This document shows, one piece after another, positions 38,901-50,900 of a stretch of DNA of 64,000 nucleotides (its first letter is position 1; each line of letters begins with the position of its first letter). A program made the translations under genes and the position numbers. The notes beneath the pieces are model-generated. The model was given only the letters and a program-made list of their open reading frames with translations, made no database searches and was not told the origin of the DNA. The DNA is from Rhabdophis nuchalis (Eukaryota > Chordata > Lepidosauria > Squamata > Natricidae), in assembly GCA_039707465.1 (NCBI GenBank), contig CM077648.1:29515119-29579118 (forward strand), in the 5' to 3' direction.

Positions 38901-41900
38901 AGGGGCATCCCTGCCCGATGCCCCTGCCGGGCGCAAGGCTCTGGGAAGGGCAGAGAAGCCGCGCGAAAGGCAGAGAAGCCGGCGGAGATACGCGCGGCTT
39001 CTCGCGGCTTCTCTGCCTGACGCCCCTGCCGGGCCACCTGGCCCGCTGTGGGAGGAGGCGTCCGTAACCTCTGGCATGCCGGCCCTTCTGCTGCTTCCCG
39101 GGTTGGGGCGGGGGGAGAGGGAAGAGAGGGAGTGACTGACATACACAGAGAGAGACAGAGGGGAAGGGAGGGAAAGACAGAGACAGAGAGAAAGAGAGGG
39201 AGGGAGAGAGACGGAGAGAGACACAGATAGAGAATGAATCGGAGACAGACAGGGGGAAAGAGGAAGAGACAGGCATACAGAGACAGAGAGAGGGAGGGAG
39301 AGAATCAGAGTGAGTGACACACACAGAGAGAGGGAGGGAGAGACAGATAGATAGAGACTGATTAAGTGAGTGAGAGACAGACAGACAGACAAACACAGAG
39401 TGAGAGAGATGGGCAGAGGAAGGAGAGAGAGACAGATAGAAAGAGAGAGATGAAGGGAAAGAAAGAGAAAGAGAGAGAAAGAAAGAGAAAAAGAGAGAAA
39501 GAAAGAGAAATGGAGAGAGGGGGGAAGGAGGAAAGAGAGAGAGAGAAAGAAAGAACTTATGACCACAATTGAGCCTAAAAGTTTGGTTGCTAACCAAGGC
39601 CGTCGTTAAGTGAGTTTCACCACATTTTCCTTTTACATTATTTACCTTATAAGTGGTATAATATTAATAAAAAAAAGTTCTGAGCTACCCTTATTTTGCT
39701 TCAAAGTTCTTTATTTGAAATTTAATTTTTTCCCCTGAAATTTCCCTCTTAAAATGAAGGTGCGTGTTATATGCCGGTGCGTGTTATACGCCGATAAATA
39801 CGGTAAGTTCTTTGGCAGTGTAGTATGTTGGGATCCCTGGTAATAATATAATTGGACAAGGAAGTGTGTCAGCTTGTGTATTTTTGGATGTCCATAGAAG
39901 AGTGGCTGAGTTCGCTGCTTTTCATCCATCACTGTTCTTTTTTATTTGATTTTTATTGTTTAAGTTATTGAGGATTCTCTTAATTGGCTTGTGTAGTGTT
40001 GGGTTCCTATTTGTTGGGATGTAGATTTCTTTGTCCTCCAGGATTTTTGTATGTATTGCATTCTGTCCACAATAACCATGGTTGGTCTTTGTTTTTTGGG
40101 TGGATGGCGATGATTTGGTCCTTCTTTAGGTTTTTGGGGGCTTTGGATTGACTTTGCTTCAGTATTCTTCCGGTCTGTGGTATGATTGATCGATTGCTTT
40201 ATGTTTTCTTTGATTTCTATGGGAATACCTGTGATGTTTAATGCTGCTGTTAAGATAGCAAACAATTCTAACTGAAAAGTAGTGTCTATGTTATGTAGTT
40301 CATACCTTTCTGGGGGATATTGTGCTCAATAGTGGGCAGCTGGATAGGCTGACTATCCATTTGGGTTAAGGGTGTCTTTGCTTATTGGTTTAGTTTGTAC
40401 AGTTTGGTTTGGATTCTCTCCCCCCCCCCCCCCCCCAGCTTGTTTTATAGATTTAATCTTGATGGGTTATCAGCATTTTTCTGTGTTCTGTGGTTAGGGA
40501 TTGCTGTAGTTTCTCCTTGAGATTATTTATGGTGTGCTTGTGTTTGTGAGCATCTATGATCATTAGCCACATCATTTATCAATTGTTTTGTTGAGTTATT
40601 TTCCATCCAGCTGTGCAGTTTATTAGAGGTTTATATCTGACTCTGGTGGGCAGGGCATATTGTCATAGGCATTCATGCAGAAAAATAGTCATTTCTTAAT
40701 CTAGGTTTGCTACATGCAATTATCACCCATTTGCATGCTTTCTGAAGCATTTGACACCCATATATGATTTCAATAGAGGAGAATATATGTAGCTCAGGTT
40801 TGAAAGGTGGAATCTTTGGTGTTATCTGAGCTTGACAGAAGAGCACATCCAATGAAAGCCAACACAATAAAAACTCCTTGATCTCACCATACATGGATTG
40901 ACTAAATCACAATTTCAACTGGAAAATCAAGCATCCTTTTGTGTATGTGGTTTGCATATGTATGTGTTCAAGTCAACACAACTGCCCAGATAAGTCCCTG
41001 CAGTATTCTTGGCAAGATTTTTGAAAGTGGGTTATTCATTTATTTTTATCCCCTATTTATTATTTTATTATTTTTTAAAAAAATATTGTATCTCAACAAG
41101 GCAAACATACATAATACTCCTTCATCCTCCTATTTTCTCCATAGCAACAACCTTATGAGGTGTGGGTTGTACTGAGAGAATGAGTGCTGAAAGTCACCCA
41201 GTTAGGTTTCATGCCTAAGGAGAGACTATATTTTTTTCTAACCTGATACCTTAACCACTAGATCAAACTGGCTACTAGTGGTTTGCCATTGCCTCCTTCC
41301 TAGGGCTAAGAGAGAGCCCAAGAAGCACCTAGCTGATTTTATGTCTAATGCAGATCTCCTGTTTATAGGCTGCTGACTATAAATTGGCTTGTGAGCAAGC
41401 TGGCTCGTGAACGTCCCAGACCAATCTAAATCAAAAAACAATATTCCTGGAAGCTTAGCATTCAGACAAATCAGCCATAAGTAGACACCATATAAACCAT
41501 ATTTATATACCATTCAAACAAGACAATATAAAAGCTAAGAAGGAAACAAAAAGATCATAACACATTCCTTCCAACAGCTAACACCAGATAAACTGGAATT
41601 TTCATCAGAGAAACTATCAAGCAGGAAAAAAATACCCTAATCAAAGCAAGGATAAAACCACACCCTCACCAAAACTGGCAGGCTACTGAATATTAATACG
41701 GGAGCAAACCACATACACATTCATATTGTTGATGTTACCCAACAGGGTAATAAAATTTCCGCAAGCAAATAATTAAGAGAGTACCAAGGACTCCACGTTA
41801 GTAGTAGCATTTGTAGAAGCCTTTAAAATTCAAGGCTATTTCTTGGGATTTTGGAGAAGTTGGGAAGATACAGGTACTATGCATGTTTGTTATAATCACT

Positions 41901-44900
41901 CTTTCTTGATTATATAAGTGAATATATAAAGCCCAGTAAATTACCTAATTCTTTCAATGAGTTTCAACTTCCACTTTTTAAATTTATTTTTGTAGCTGGC
42001 TCTATATGTGCTTTCTTTCCTGGATCCCAAGGACTTGCTGCAGGCAGCACAAACATGTCGATACTGGAGAATTCTGGCAGAAGACAATCTTCTATGGAGA
42101 GAAAAGTGCAGAGAAGAAGGTAAGGTTAAAAATTTTTATCTTCTGAGACTCATTGAAAAAATGCCTTTGGTTATGGAAAGGTCATTATTTTGAATAGTTA
42201 TATTTCATCAGCAATACAGATCCAAATATATGTTAGCATGCTACGTTAAACCGAACAAGCCAATAAATACAAATACTGGTATTTGAGGCTGAAATTCCAG
42301 AATTCACCTGAGACCTGCTGAACCTTTTGTTTGTAGATTCAAAGAACAGAAAGATCATATATAAAGCTTGAAAATGAGTAACAGCAGCTCCACTATTATA
42401 CAGACAACAGTAAATATTTAATTTAAAAAGTTTAAATGAGATATTTGAGATAACAGAAGTAAATAAATAGGGGTTCTAGTGTAAGGCTTTAAGATAAATT
42501 GGATGCATGATAGAATAGTTTTGAGTTGCATGACAGGTGACACATCACTAAGTATGTTACAATTGGCAGTAGTTTATCATTTTGGAAAGGGAGGGTAATG
42601 AAACATGCAACTAACATCATTTTGGGTTTGTTTAAAATATATAGGAATTGATGAACCGTTACATATCAAGAGGAGAAAGGTAATAAAGCCAGGCTTTATT
42701 CATAGCCCATGGAAAAGTGCTTACATCAGACAGCACAGAATTGATACTAACTGGCGGCGAGGTGAACTTAAATCTCCTAAGGTAACCAACCATCTTTGAA
42801 TAGACTATTATGAACATAGTAAAATCACATCTTAGTATTGGTCTGTTCTGATTATTTTTAATATTTAAGAATCTAACTGTTGAAATAACTTGCAAAAGTT
42901 CATCTTAAATATTTTGTATTATCTTTTTCTCTCACATGTTATAAGTACTGCAGCTCAAAACAATTTTATCAATTCTTGTTATGCTGGCAGTTATATCCAT
43001 TTTAATGCATACATGCAATCCTATACAAAAAGTATAAATGCTTCCATTTATATGTTAATTTTCCACAGTCAACAAAAATTGAATTTAAAAGTGAGATGTG
43101 TTCAGTTTTCAATGCTATTTATTGAGAAATTCAAGTTATAGTAGGTAAAACTGCTCAGAATACATCCATTTTCTGAATAATGGAAGCTACACTATATCTT
43201 ACTCTTCTCTGGGTGGCTTTTCTTCCTTCCAGAAGCTCCGTAGCAGGTATAATAGCCTACATTAAGAGACACTTGATTCCTTTATGGATTTCTGCAATTG
43301 TCAGGGTCTTACCAAATTTGGGACACACACACACTTCTAAAAATAAGGCAAATTATGGAATGCAAAATATAACAAATCATTAGTTCCAATGGTGCTATCC
43401 TTTTGTGAACTTTGCAAACAGTTAAAGGTGCTCCTTCAATATGCCAAGGCATCAAGTTAATAGCTGTAATTCAATGTGTCTTAATAAGTTTGGATGTTAC
43501 TGTAAATACATGCCACTTAACCAATAGTATTATGGTTAATCATAGCTTAGAGAACTCGAATTTTGGTCATGATACCTCACAGATTAAGTACTAAAGAATT
43601 CAAACTAGGAGAATATTTAACAATTTTAAACTGAAAAGCAAAATCTCCAGTTGTTTTCAAACCACAACAGATTGCTGCAAGAATCTCCTTGGAAGATGTA
43701 TATGTCCTACCTTAATATGTCATAAAGATGAAATGAACTTTTGCACAGTAAATTTAATATTGCCAAATTATACTAATAGAATAATCATACTGCCAAATCT
43801 TCTGCTGTTTAAATAATTGCTACTGATTTTAATTTTTTGGCCTTTTCAGTTAAATTTATTTGTTTCTAAGACCAAGATTAGTTCATAACTGTAGTGCATA
43901 ATGAAAACTATGTTGCTGTATCTTAGTGAAGAGTAATTCAGTTAGGCATTATTTTATTACAATATTTATTTTCACAAGTCATAATATAATAGATTTCTAT
44001 TCAAAATATTTGATTACGATACAAAAATTGAGAAATGTTACTGGGGCTTATTAGAAAGGAAAAATAGCATTATTTTAATATATGTTTAAATCACAGCGGT
44101 ATCTGCAGGCATATAATTCAGTCTTGTACAAATTAATCAACTTTAGATCTATTATATCTATGGAGATTCTCAGTCATCCAGGTCATAGTTGTCCCAAAGG
44201 TGCTTTTTCAAGAGGCAACTGGACTTCCTTGTTTTTCTTTGAATATGTTTCGCTTTTCATCCAAGAAGCTTCTTAAGCTGAAGAAGCTTTTTGGATGAGA
44301 ATTGAAATGTCTTTAAAAAAAAAAAAACCAAGGAAGTCCAGTTGCTTCTTGAAAAAGTATCTTTGGGATATTTAGATCCATTAGTTCCTCTAAGGGAAGA
44401 ACTAGTAAGGGACTGACCTATGCAAACATTATCATATGGAAGTTTACATAGAGCTTGTGAATGCCTTTTAATTTTTTTATGGAAAAAGTATGATATAAAT
44501 TATTTCACCAGTGAATAGAGAAGTCTGCTTTTGTGAGCCAAACATTTTTGTCTAATTTCACAATGGGGTTGCCTTTTTTTTCTTTCGCAATCCAGTGAAA
44601 TCCAGATAAGCAGGCTAGTAAAAAGTCAACAGAGACTAAGCTGGATTTGTAATGTTGCCCATTTGAAACAGCCTATCGATATAGAAAATAGAGTCACAAT
44701 AGTAGGAAAATGATACTAGAAAGAAGCATGGAAAGATAAATTATGTTATATATTGCAGTATGGCAGCTTGCTATGAGTTGATTGCTACTTGTTCACATAG
44801 GTAAACTGGATTAAACAGCCGAGAGCTAAATGAAACACGTGTTCCATTGTAATAGCAGAAATATATCCTAATAACAATAAAAACTACATTTTTTTATTTT

Positions 44901-47900
44901 AATGGTATAGTCAATTCTGGTTTTGTCTGAGATGTGTGGTGTTTTTTTTTCTTATATTGTTAGGTGCTCAAAGGTCATGATGATCATGTAATCACATGTC
45001 TACAGTTCTGTGGTAACCGAATAGTCAGTGGTTCTGATGATAATACATTAAAGGTTTGGTCAGCAGTTACAGGAAAGGTAAATCAAATATATTTATTGCA
45101 TTTTTAATAAAGTTCACCCCAAATATATTCCTTGCTTTGCAAAACATGCTTCCTGTAGTTCAGTCTGATGTTCATAATGCATAGTTCTATTTCATCTTCT
45201 GTACTTTCCAATTCACTTCACTCCCCATTTTAAACCAGAGTTTCCTATTAATATATGAAATGTGGTATTCTGCTTTATAACAAAGCAGGTCCTCTTGCAA
45301 GATGGAGAATAAAACTCAATGCCTGGAGCTGATATAAGGTTCATAACCCATAATTTATTATGCGTGTTTGAGTTCAAAAACTGTAAACTACTTCTTGAGC
45401 AGTGTTACTTGTTGAAGTGGAGATTTAACATCATATATTGCACTACATATGTGCTATTATTTTATATGAATCCAGTATTGTCACTGGCAGCATATTAGCA
45501 GTTCTTGTTACCCTGTCCCCCCCCCCAAATGATTTTAACATAATCGTAGTCCATAAAAAGAAAAAACTGCAATGTTACAGATAGAATGTGACATTTAATT
45601 TAATTTAAATAACACTTAAATAAATATGTATTTATTTACAATAATTTGTGTGTACTCAGAAGATGATATAGCTAATTCATTTAGCACTGTTCACTAGAAT
45701 TCAGACTACCTTTAGGGTGGTGTTTAAGCTACTAAACCAAACCAAATACAGCATTACTAGTATTTAACCCATTTCATTTATTACAGTCTGGGTAATACCT
45801 ATTTGAACACCACTATATTTAAAATACTGTGCATTTTCAAATTCCAAGTAAATTGCCTTTCATATTTCCAGTACTTATATATATCTAAAATTAGTACCAG
45901 AAAATGCCCAAAGAAACAATAGGGCTATTAAGAATATTTTCCAGCCCAAGGCAAAGGGCAGGTACCATATGTACCAGCCACAGCTTAGTTTTTAAAATTA
46001 GGTCACTGGACAAAATGTTGAATTAGTTGCAGTTTATAAAAATTATGAATCTTTTAGAATTATTCAAGCAAAACATTTTAAAACTATTTTCAAGTAAACC
46101 CTGTTTATCTCTATAGAGATCTACCTACCTACCTACCTACCTACCTACCTACCTACCTACCTACCTACCTACCTACCTACCTAGTAATTTAAAATAATCC
46201 ATTTGGAATTTGTGCATGAAATTATCTCCTCAATTGTTGGTTCAAATTAATATACCAACCCCTCATGGATATGATTCTGCCAGATTGCCATAAGCCCTCT
46301 TGGAAAAAAAGAAATAAAATCTGTATCAGTGGCTTTCCTACATGCTTGTTAATTTTTCGGATCTTGCAAGTTCTTGGCTTATACAAAAGTTATTTCAAAA
46401 CAATTTGAGTGGCTACCCCTATTTAAGGGAGGCTTGAAAAAACTGTAATATAACCAAATATTTATTAATATTCTCTGCAGAAGAGTGTTAATTCTTGCAC
46501 GGTTTAATGCTTTACCCTCTGTCTTCTTGGAAGGGAAATGCTTCTAAGAAATAATTAAAAAATGCTTTAGGAAAGTACTCATACATCTGAGTTTATTTGT
46601 TCTTATTAATTGGGAAGAATGATCAATTGGGAACAATGAATACTTCTGCGAGCTTCTTTCATTAGAGATGTTTGAGATAATTTAAGTCAGTCATATTTAA
46701 TGTAGGCCTAGTTTCGATTTTCATACATTTCCTCTCTAGTATAAGAGAATGGGCTGCACATTATACTAATTATAAGGAGTTCTAGTTTCCTTCCCCTCAA
46801 GTTAGAAAAAAACCTAATGTCTATACCTGTTGATGTTGGGTGGCAAGACTCTTAGTCAAAGCCAATTCTGATTTGAAGTTAGGACTGCATTTGCATCTCA
46901 AGAATATTGAGGTTATACAAATGCACATTAGTCTATTAATCAGCAATGTACTAGAATTCTGGAAAAAAAAAATCAAAATAATTTGACTTAATGATTACGT
47001 ATCCATATCTGCATGGTGATTTTTTACTAATGTCCTTGTATAGAACATTTGTTTGTATTTATATCCTGACTATTAGTTTACAGTGATTTATAATATTAAT
47101 AAAACTATTAACTTTAATGTTAATTTTTTAAATTCTAAGATAACCAAATTTAAATCACTGTCATTTAAAAGTCTGTTCATTTTAATCTTGGATATTTGAA
47201 TGTTTTCAGCATAAGCACTGCATCCTTAAAGTGAATTTCTTCTAAGAAGGGGTAAGGCTGCAACTGGTAAAATGTGTTTCTGCCTGTTGTCTCAGCCTGA
47301 GAGATCTGGATGCAGTAGTATTCGCAAACATTTATTCTTGGCAGTATTAGATAGGTCTAAGTATAGAAACTAATTCTCCTAGAATTATGAACTCTTCCAA
47401 CCCAATGGGAGCAACCCATGGTTATTATGAACTGCTCATTCAGGGACAGAAGTTAGTCCCGGGCAGCAAAAAACAATAAAGTTTGAAGATGCAGTAACAT
47501 GAAAAAGCAAGATGTTCCTTGCTTGCACATGTTGCAAATATATACAGCTTTATGCTGCTCCTGTATCAGATTCAAATCAAGTATATGTTTCAATGTATCC
47601 CAGCTAACTTGCTGGTAGAGTTCCACTAATCCATTTGTATATAATGAGACAATTGAAGAAGGCCAATGAGAAAATTGTTGTATTCATGTTACCACATGAC
47701 TATCTCAGGTATCAGCCTGAAGAATATTACTATGTGCAATAATAATTTATATAGGTTTTTGTGTGTTTTTTGTTTGTCTAAATGATAACCAGATTTAATT
47801 GTCTATTTTCAGTGTTTAAGAACACTTGTTGGACACACAGGTGGGGTCTGGTCTTCACAGATGAGGGACAATATAATCATCAGTGGATCTACGGACAGGA

Positions 47901-50900
47901 CCCTCAAAGTGTGGAATGCAGAGACTGGAGAATGCATACATACGTTATATGGGCATACCTCAACTGTGCGTTGCATGCATCTCCATGAAAAAAGGTAAGC
48001 ATTTATCTTACATCCTTCGTTTTGAATGTAACAAACATACCGTCAACATTTAAGTGTTATATTTTATGTGTATAGTTTGTTGAAGTTTTATATTTAATAT
48101 AAAATATTAGACAACTTGTAAATATAAAAAAACAATTATGTTATACATTATATTCTTTAGTTTATGTTCAAATTCAGAAAAATCAAGTTTTCTGAGGAAA
48201 AAAACAGCATGCAAAAAAGAATACAAAAAGATGTGATAGAATATTGCTCAATTTAATTATTCAATATGAAGAGTCTTCCTGCTGTTTTTTTTTACTGTAT
48301 AGTTTCTAAATCAAGGTATTAAAATATAAGTCAGATCAATATGCAGAAGCAGCTACTTTCAATTCATTATTAAAAGGTGTGACACATGCAAGTAGCTTAA
48401 ACCTGGGATCATCTTCAATATGAATATTTTGTAATCGGGTGTTCCAAGTAAAATAATGTGATATTAAATAGAACTTACAACCATTTGTTTAGTGATCATT
48501 CGAAGTTTCAGCAATACTGAAAAAGTGACTTGTGACCATTTTTCACACTTACGACACACCAGCATCCCCATGGTCACATGATCAAAATTCGGATGCATGA
48601 CAGCTCGTTCTTGTTTATGACAATTGCAATGTCCCAGGAGCCTTTTGATCACCTTTTGTGGCCTTCTAACAAGCAAAGTCAGTGGGGAAGCCAGATTCAC
48701 TTAACAACCATGTTACTAATTTAACAACTGCAGTAATTCACTTAACCACTGTACCAAGAAAAGTCCTAAAATGGGGCAAAACTCATTTAACAGTTGTCTT
48801 ACTTAGCAACAGACATTTTGGGTTCACTTTTGGTTGTAAATTGAGAACTACCTGTATAAAGATGTTTAGAGGACACATTTTAAGATTCTTAATCTCAAAC
48901 TTTATATTTTAATTCATTGCTAAATTCCACATCTCCTGATCAAGTCAATTTATTTCTGAAATCCAGAACTTACTGCAAATATATTTTCTTTTTCAGACTA
49001 AAAATCTGATTGTAATAGTTCAGTGAAATATTTTTTTATCATCCATAAGTTGGGTCGATTTAAATGTCTGCTTAAACATACAACCCTGGCTTTAGTCTGG
49101 ACTAAATATTGCTAAAACAGCCACATTGTTTTTATTTTTCCACTTCCTAGAGTTGTCAGTGGGTCTCGAGATGCCACCCTGAGAGTTTGGGACATAGAAA
49201 CAGGCCAGTGTTTACATGTTCTGATGGGTCATGTAGCTGCAGTCCGATGTGTACAATATGATGGCAGGAGGGTTGTTAGTGGAGCTTATGATTTCATGGT
49301 CAAAGTTTGGGATCCAGAAACTGAAACCTGTCTACACACCTTGCAAGGGCATACTAATAGAGTCTATTCATTACAGGTAAGCGTTTTGTACTGTGCCTTC
49401 AGTATTCAACCAGAGTAATTAATTGGTGCCTAATATTTGCTGTGCAGCCAGTACACTATTGGCAACTAAAGAGGTCAAATCATTTCGTCTATGCATTCTA
49501 CATTTTCCTTTTTCTTCTTTTCCCCATTCATCTAATCTTTTGTGTTATGACATTAAAAAACAGAACATAGCCAGAGTGCTCAGAATACTTGTAAAAGGGG
49601 CAAAGAGCACTTTTACAAGAATTCAGTCCAGATAATCTGGAATGCGCTAGCTGTTCTGATTACACATCCATATATTTGAGGTGAGTTTCTTAAATTTAGC
49701 TCAAAAAGCTAAATTTAAGCATATCTTTTAAAATTGAATAATGATTAATAATAATCATTCAGAATGAATAGGGATGTTTATTATATATTATTGTGGTGTT
49801 CCCTTGTGTTACAGAAAGATCGCTAAATATTTTTTTCTAATAAGTTATTAATGAATTGGGTAAAAGTTTTTAGATGGACTCTTAAGTTTTAAATATACTT
49901 AAATTGAAAAAAAATGAATAATTCTCATTGCATGCATCTGTTAATGACAGTAAATATCTATTTATATTTAAAGCATTTCTTAAGAGTGTCAGAAGTATTT
50001 TTGTTATTACAAGAAATAATAAGAACCATGAAATAGTAGAACTTGTGTTTAAAGAAAGTGCTTTGCAAACAATTATATCAAAGTTATAACAGTTTTACTT
50101 TAATTGTCTTTTTCATGCACATACTTGAACTTATAACTACTTCTAAAATAGAAAGTGTAAATATAGTTGTATTGATTAACTTGCTTCATTTAATCAAATT
50201 GAAATGTTTTAAACATTAAGATGAATTTTTAAACCAGTTGAACAGAGATTATTTCATATTTCATTTATTGGATCCACGTCTACTATACTTGCTACAAAAA
50301 AGAAAAACGTGAAATTATTATAACAAGGATTCATATTTTTTCATTTTTCAATTGCATCGTAGAGATTAGAGAATCTGATTTATAGCTCTTGAAGTCACAT
50401 TCTTTTTTTTGACAATTAGACTTGTTTCATGGCATGCTGTACATAACCACTGATTGGGGGTCATTGAAAGCAAGTTTAATAGCAGAACATCTCTCATATA
50501 TAAACACATATTCACATATTTGCACACCCATCTGTGGAACAAAATTTTGAAAGGAGTGAGATTTGAAGGTAGTGAAATGTAGAACATGTCAGTGACTATA
50601 ATATTGGCATTAGAAATATCACAAATCAGTTATTAGATATGACACTGCCATTATTACGCTGAGCTAAAATTAATGTGTACAAATCTGCGGCCATCTGCGG
50701 GGGGGGGGTTCTTTCCTCATCTTCCCCGATGGCGTCCGGAGTGATCAGTGGCCGTGCAGAAACTCGCTGCTTTTCTCGCCCTGGAAAAGATAGGCGCGTG
50801 CACATCCCGTGGAATTACAGCCCAAGTTCCCACCATTACAAAGTCTCCAAGACTGTAATTGGGCGGGGCATGCGTGCGCCTATCTTTTCCATGGTGTGGA

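Larger units (their letters stand above)
37939..39803. mobile_element. 1.87-kb TA-flanked element carrying a palindromic tandem array
   Basis: Left end CCGTATTTATCGGCGTATAA (then CACGCAC) and right end (GTGCG)TGTTATACGCCGATAAATACGG are inverted repeats of about 27 bp flanked by TA (37937-37938, 39804-39805). The interior contains GC-rich sequence with a duplicated roughly 60-bp unit (38119-38215), a 170-bp palindromic tandem array (38321-39010), a polypurine tract (about 39106-39555) and a piece of CAGGTAGTCC-family MITE (about 39557-39640). No credible transposase gene. Related short MITEs lie at 360-642 and 61443-61711. Confidence 0.8.
34935..41810 (-). mobile_element. Penelope-like retroelement (degenerate, multiply interrupted)
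   Basis: Minus-strand remnants in the order expected for a Penelope-like element: an N-terminal part with a [14 protein letters not shown] segment (about 40265-39960), the [12 protein letters not shown] reverse-transcriptase motif (near 39900), a [10 protein letters not shown] segment (near 37840), an [14 protein letters not shown] segment (near 36900), then a terminal repeat at 34935-35215. Terminal-type sequence recurs directly at about 40772-40838 (CAATAGAGGAG start) and inverted at about 41560-41810. Inserted elements: hAT-like (35270-35691), L2 LINE (36190-36855), Tigger-like MITE (37035-37647), long TA-flanked element (37939-39803) and SINEs (40955-41360). Stops and frameshifts throughout; not functional. 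The family assignment rests on motif order and terminal structure. Confidence 0.75.

Noticed and set aside
38321..39010. CRISPR-like regular repeats
   Set aside because: The units are contiguous with no unique spacers and lie in a vertebrate intron; this is a satellite-type array.
37614..39597. Minus-strand open frames of 650, 550 and 371 codons, and + strand frames of about 340-354 codons
   Set aside because: They run through the palindromic tandem array and the polypurine tract, are open on both strands and in several frames, encode repetitive low-complexity text (SLSLS runs and repeated blocks) and have no family resemblance. The last part of the longest one only picks up decayed Penelope-like sequence.
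42008..42193. Open frame continuing through the F-box exon donor
   Set aside because: Read-through past 42119 leaves the conserved FBXW7 sequence; GTAAGG donor and the phase of the next exon support splicing.
49224..49418. WD40 open frame ending at 49418
   Set aside because: It is the blade 3-5 exon plus intron read-through; the exon ends at 49376 at CAG|GTAAGC.
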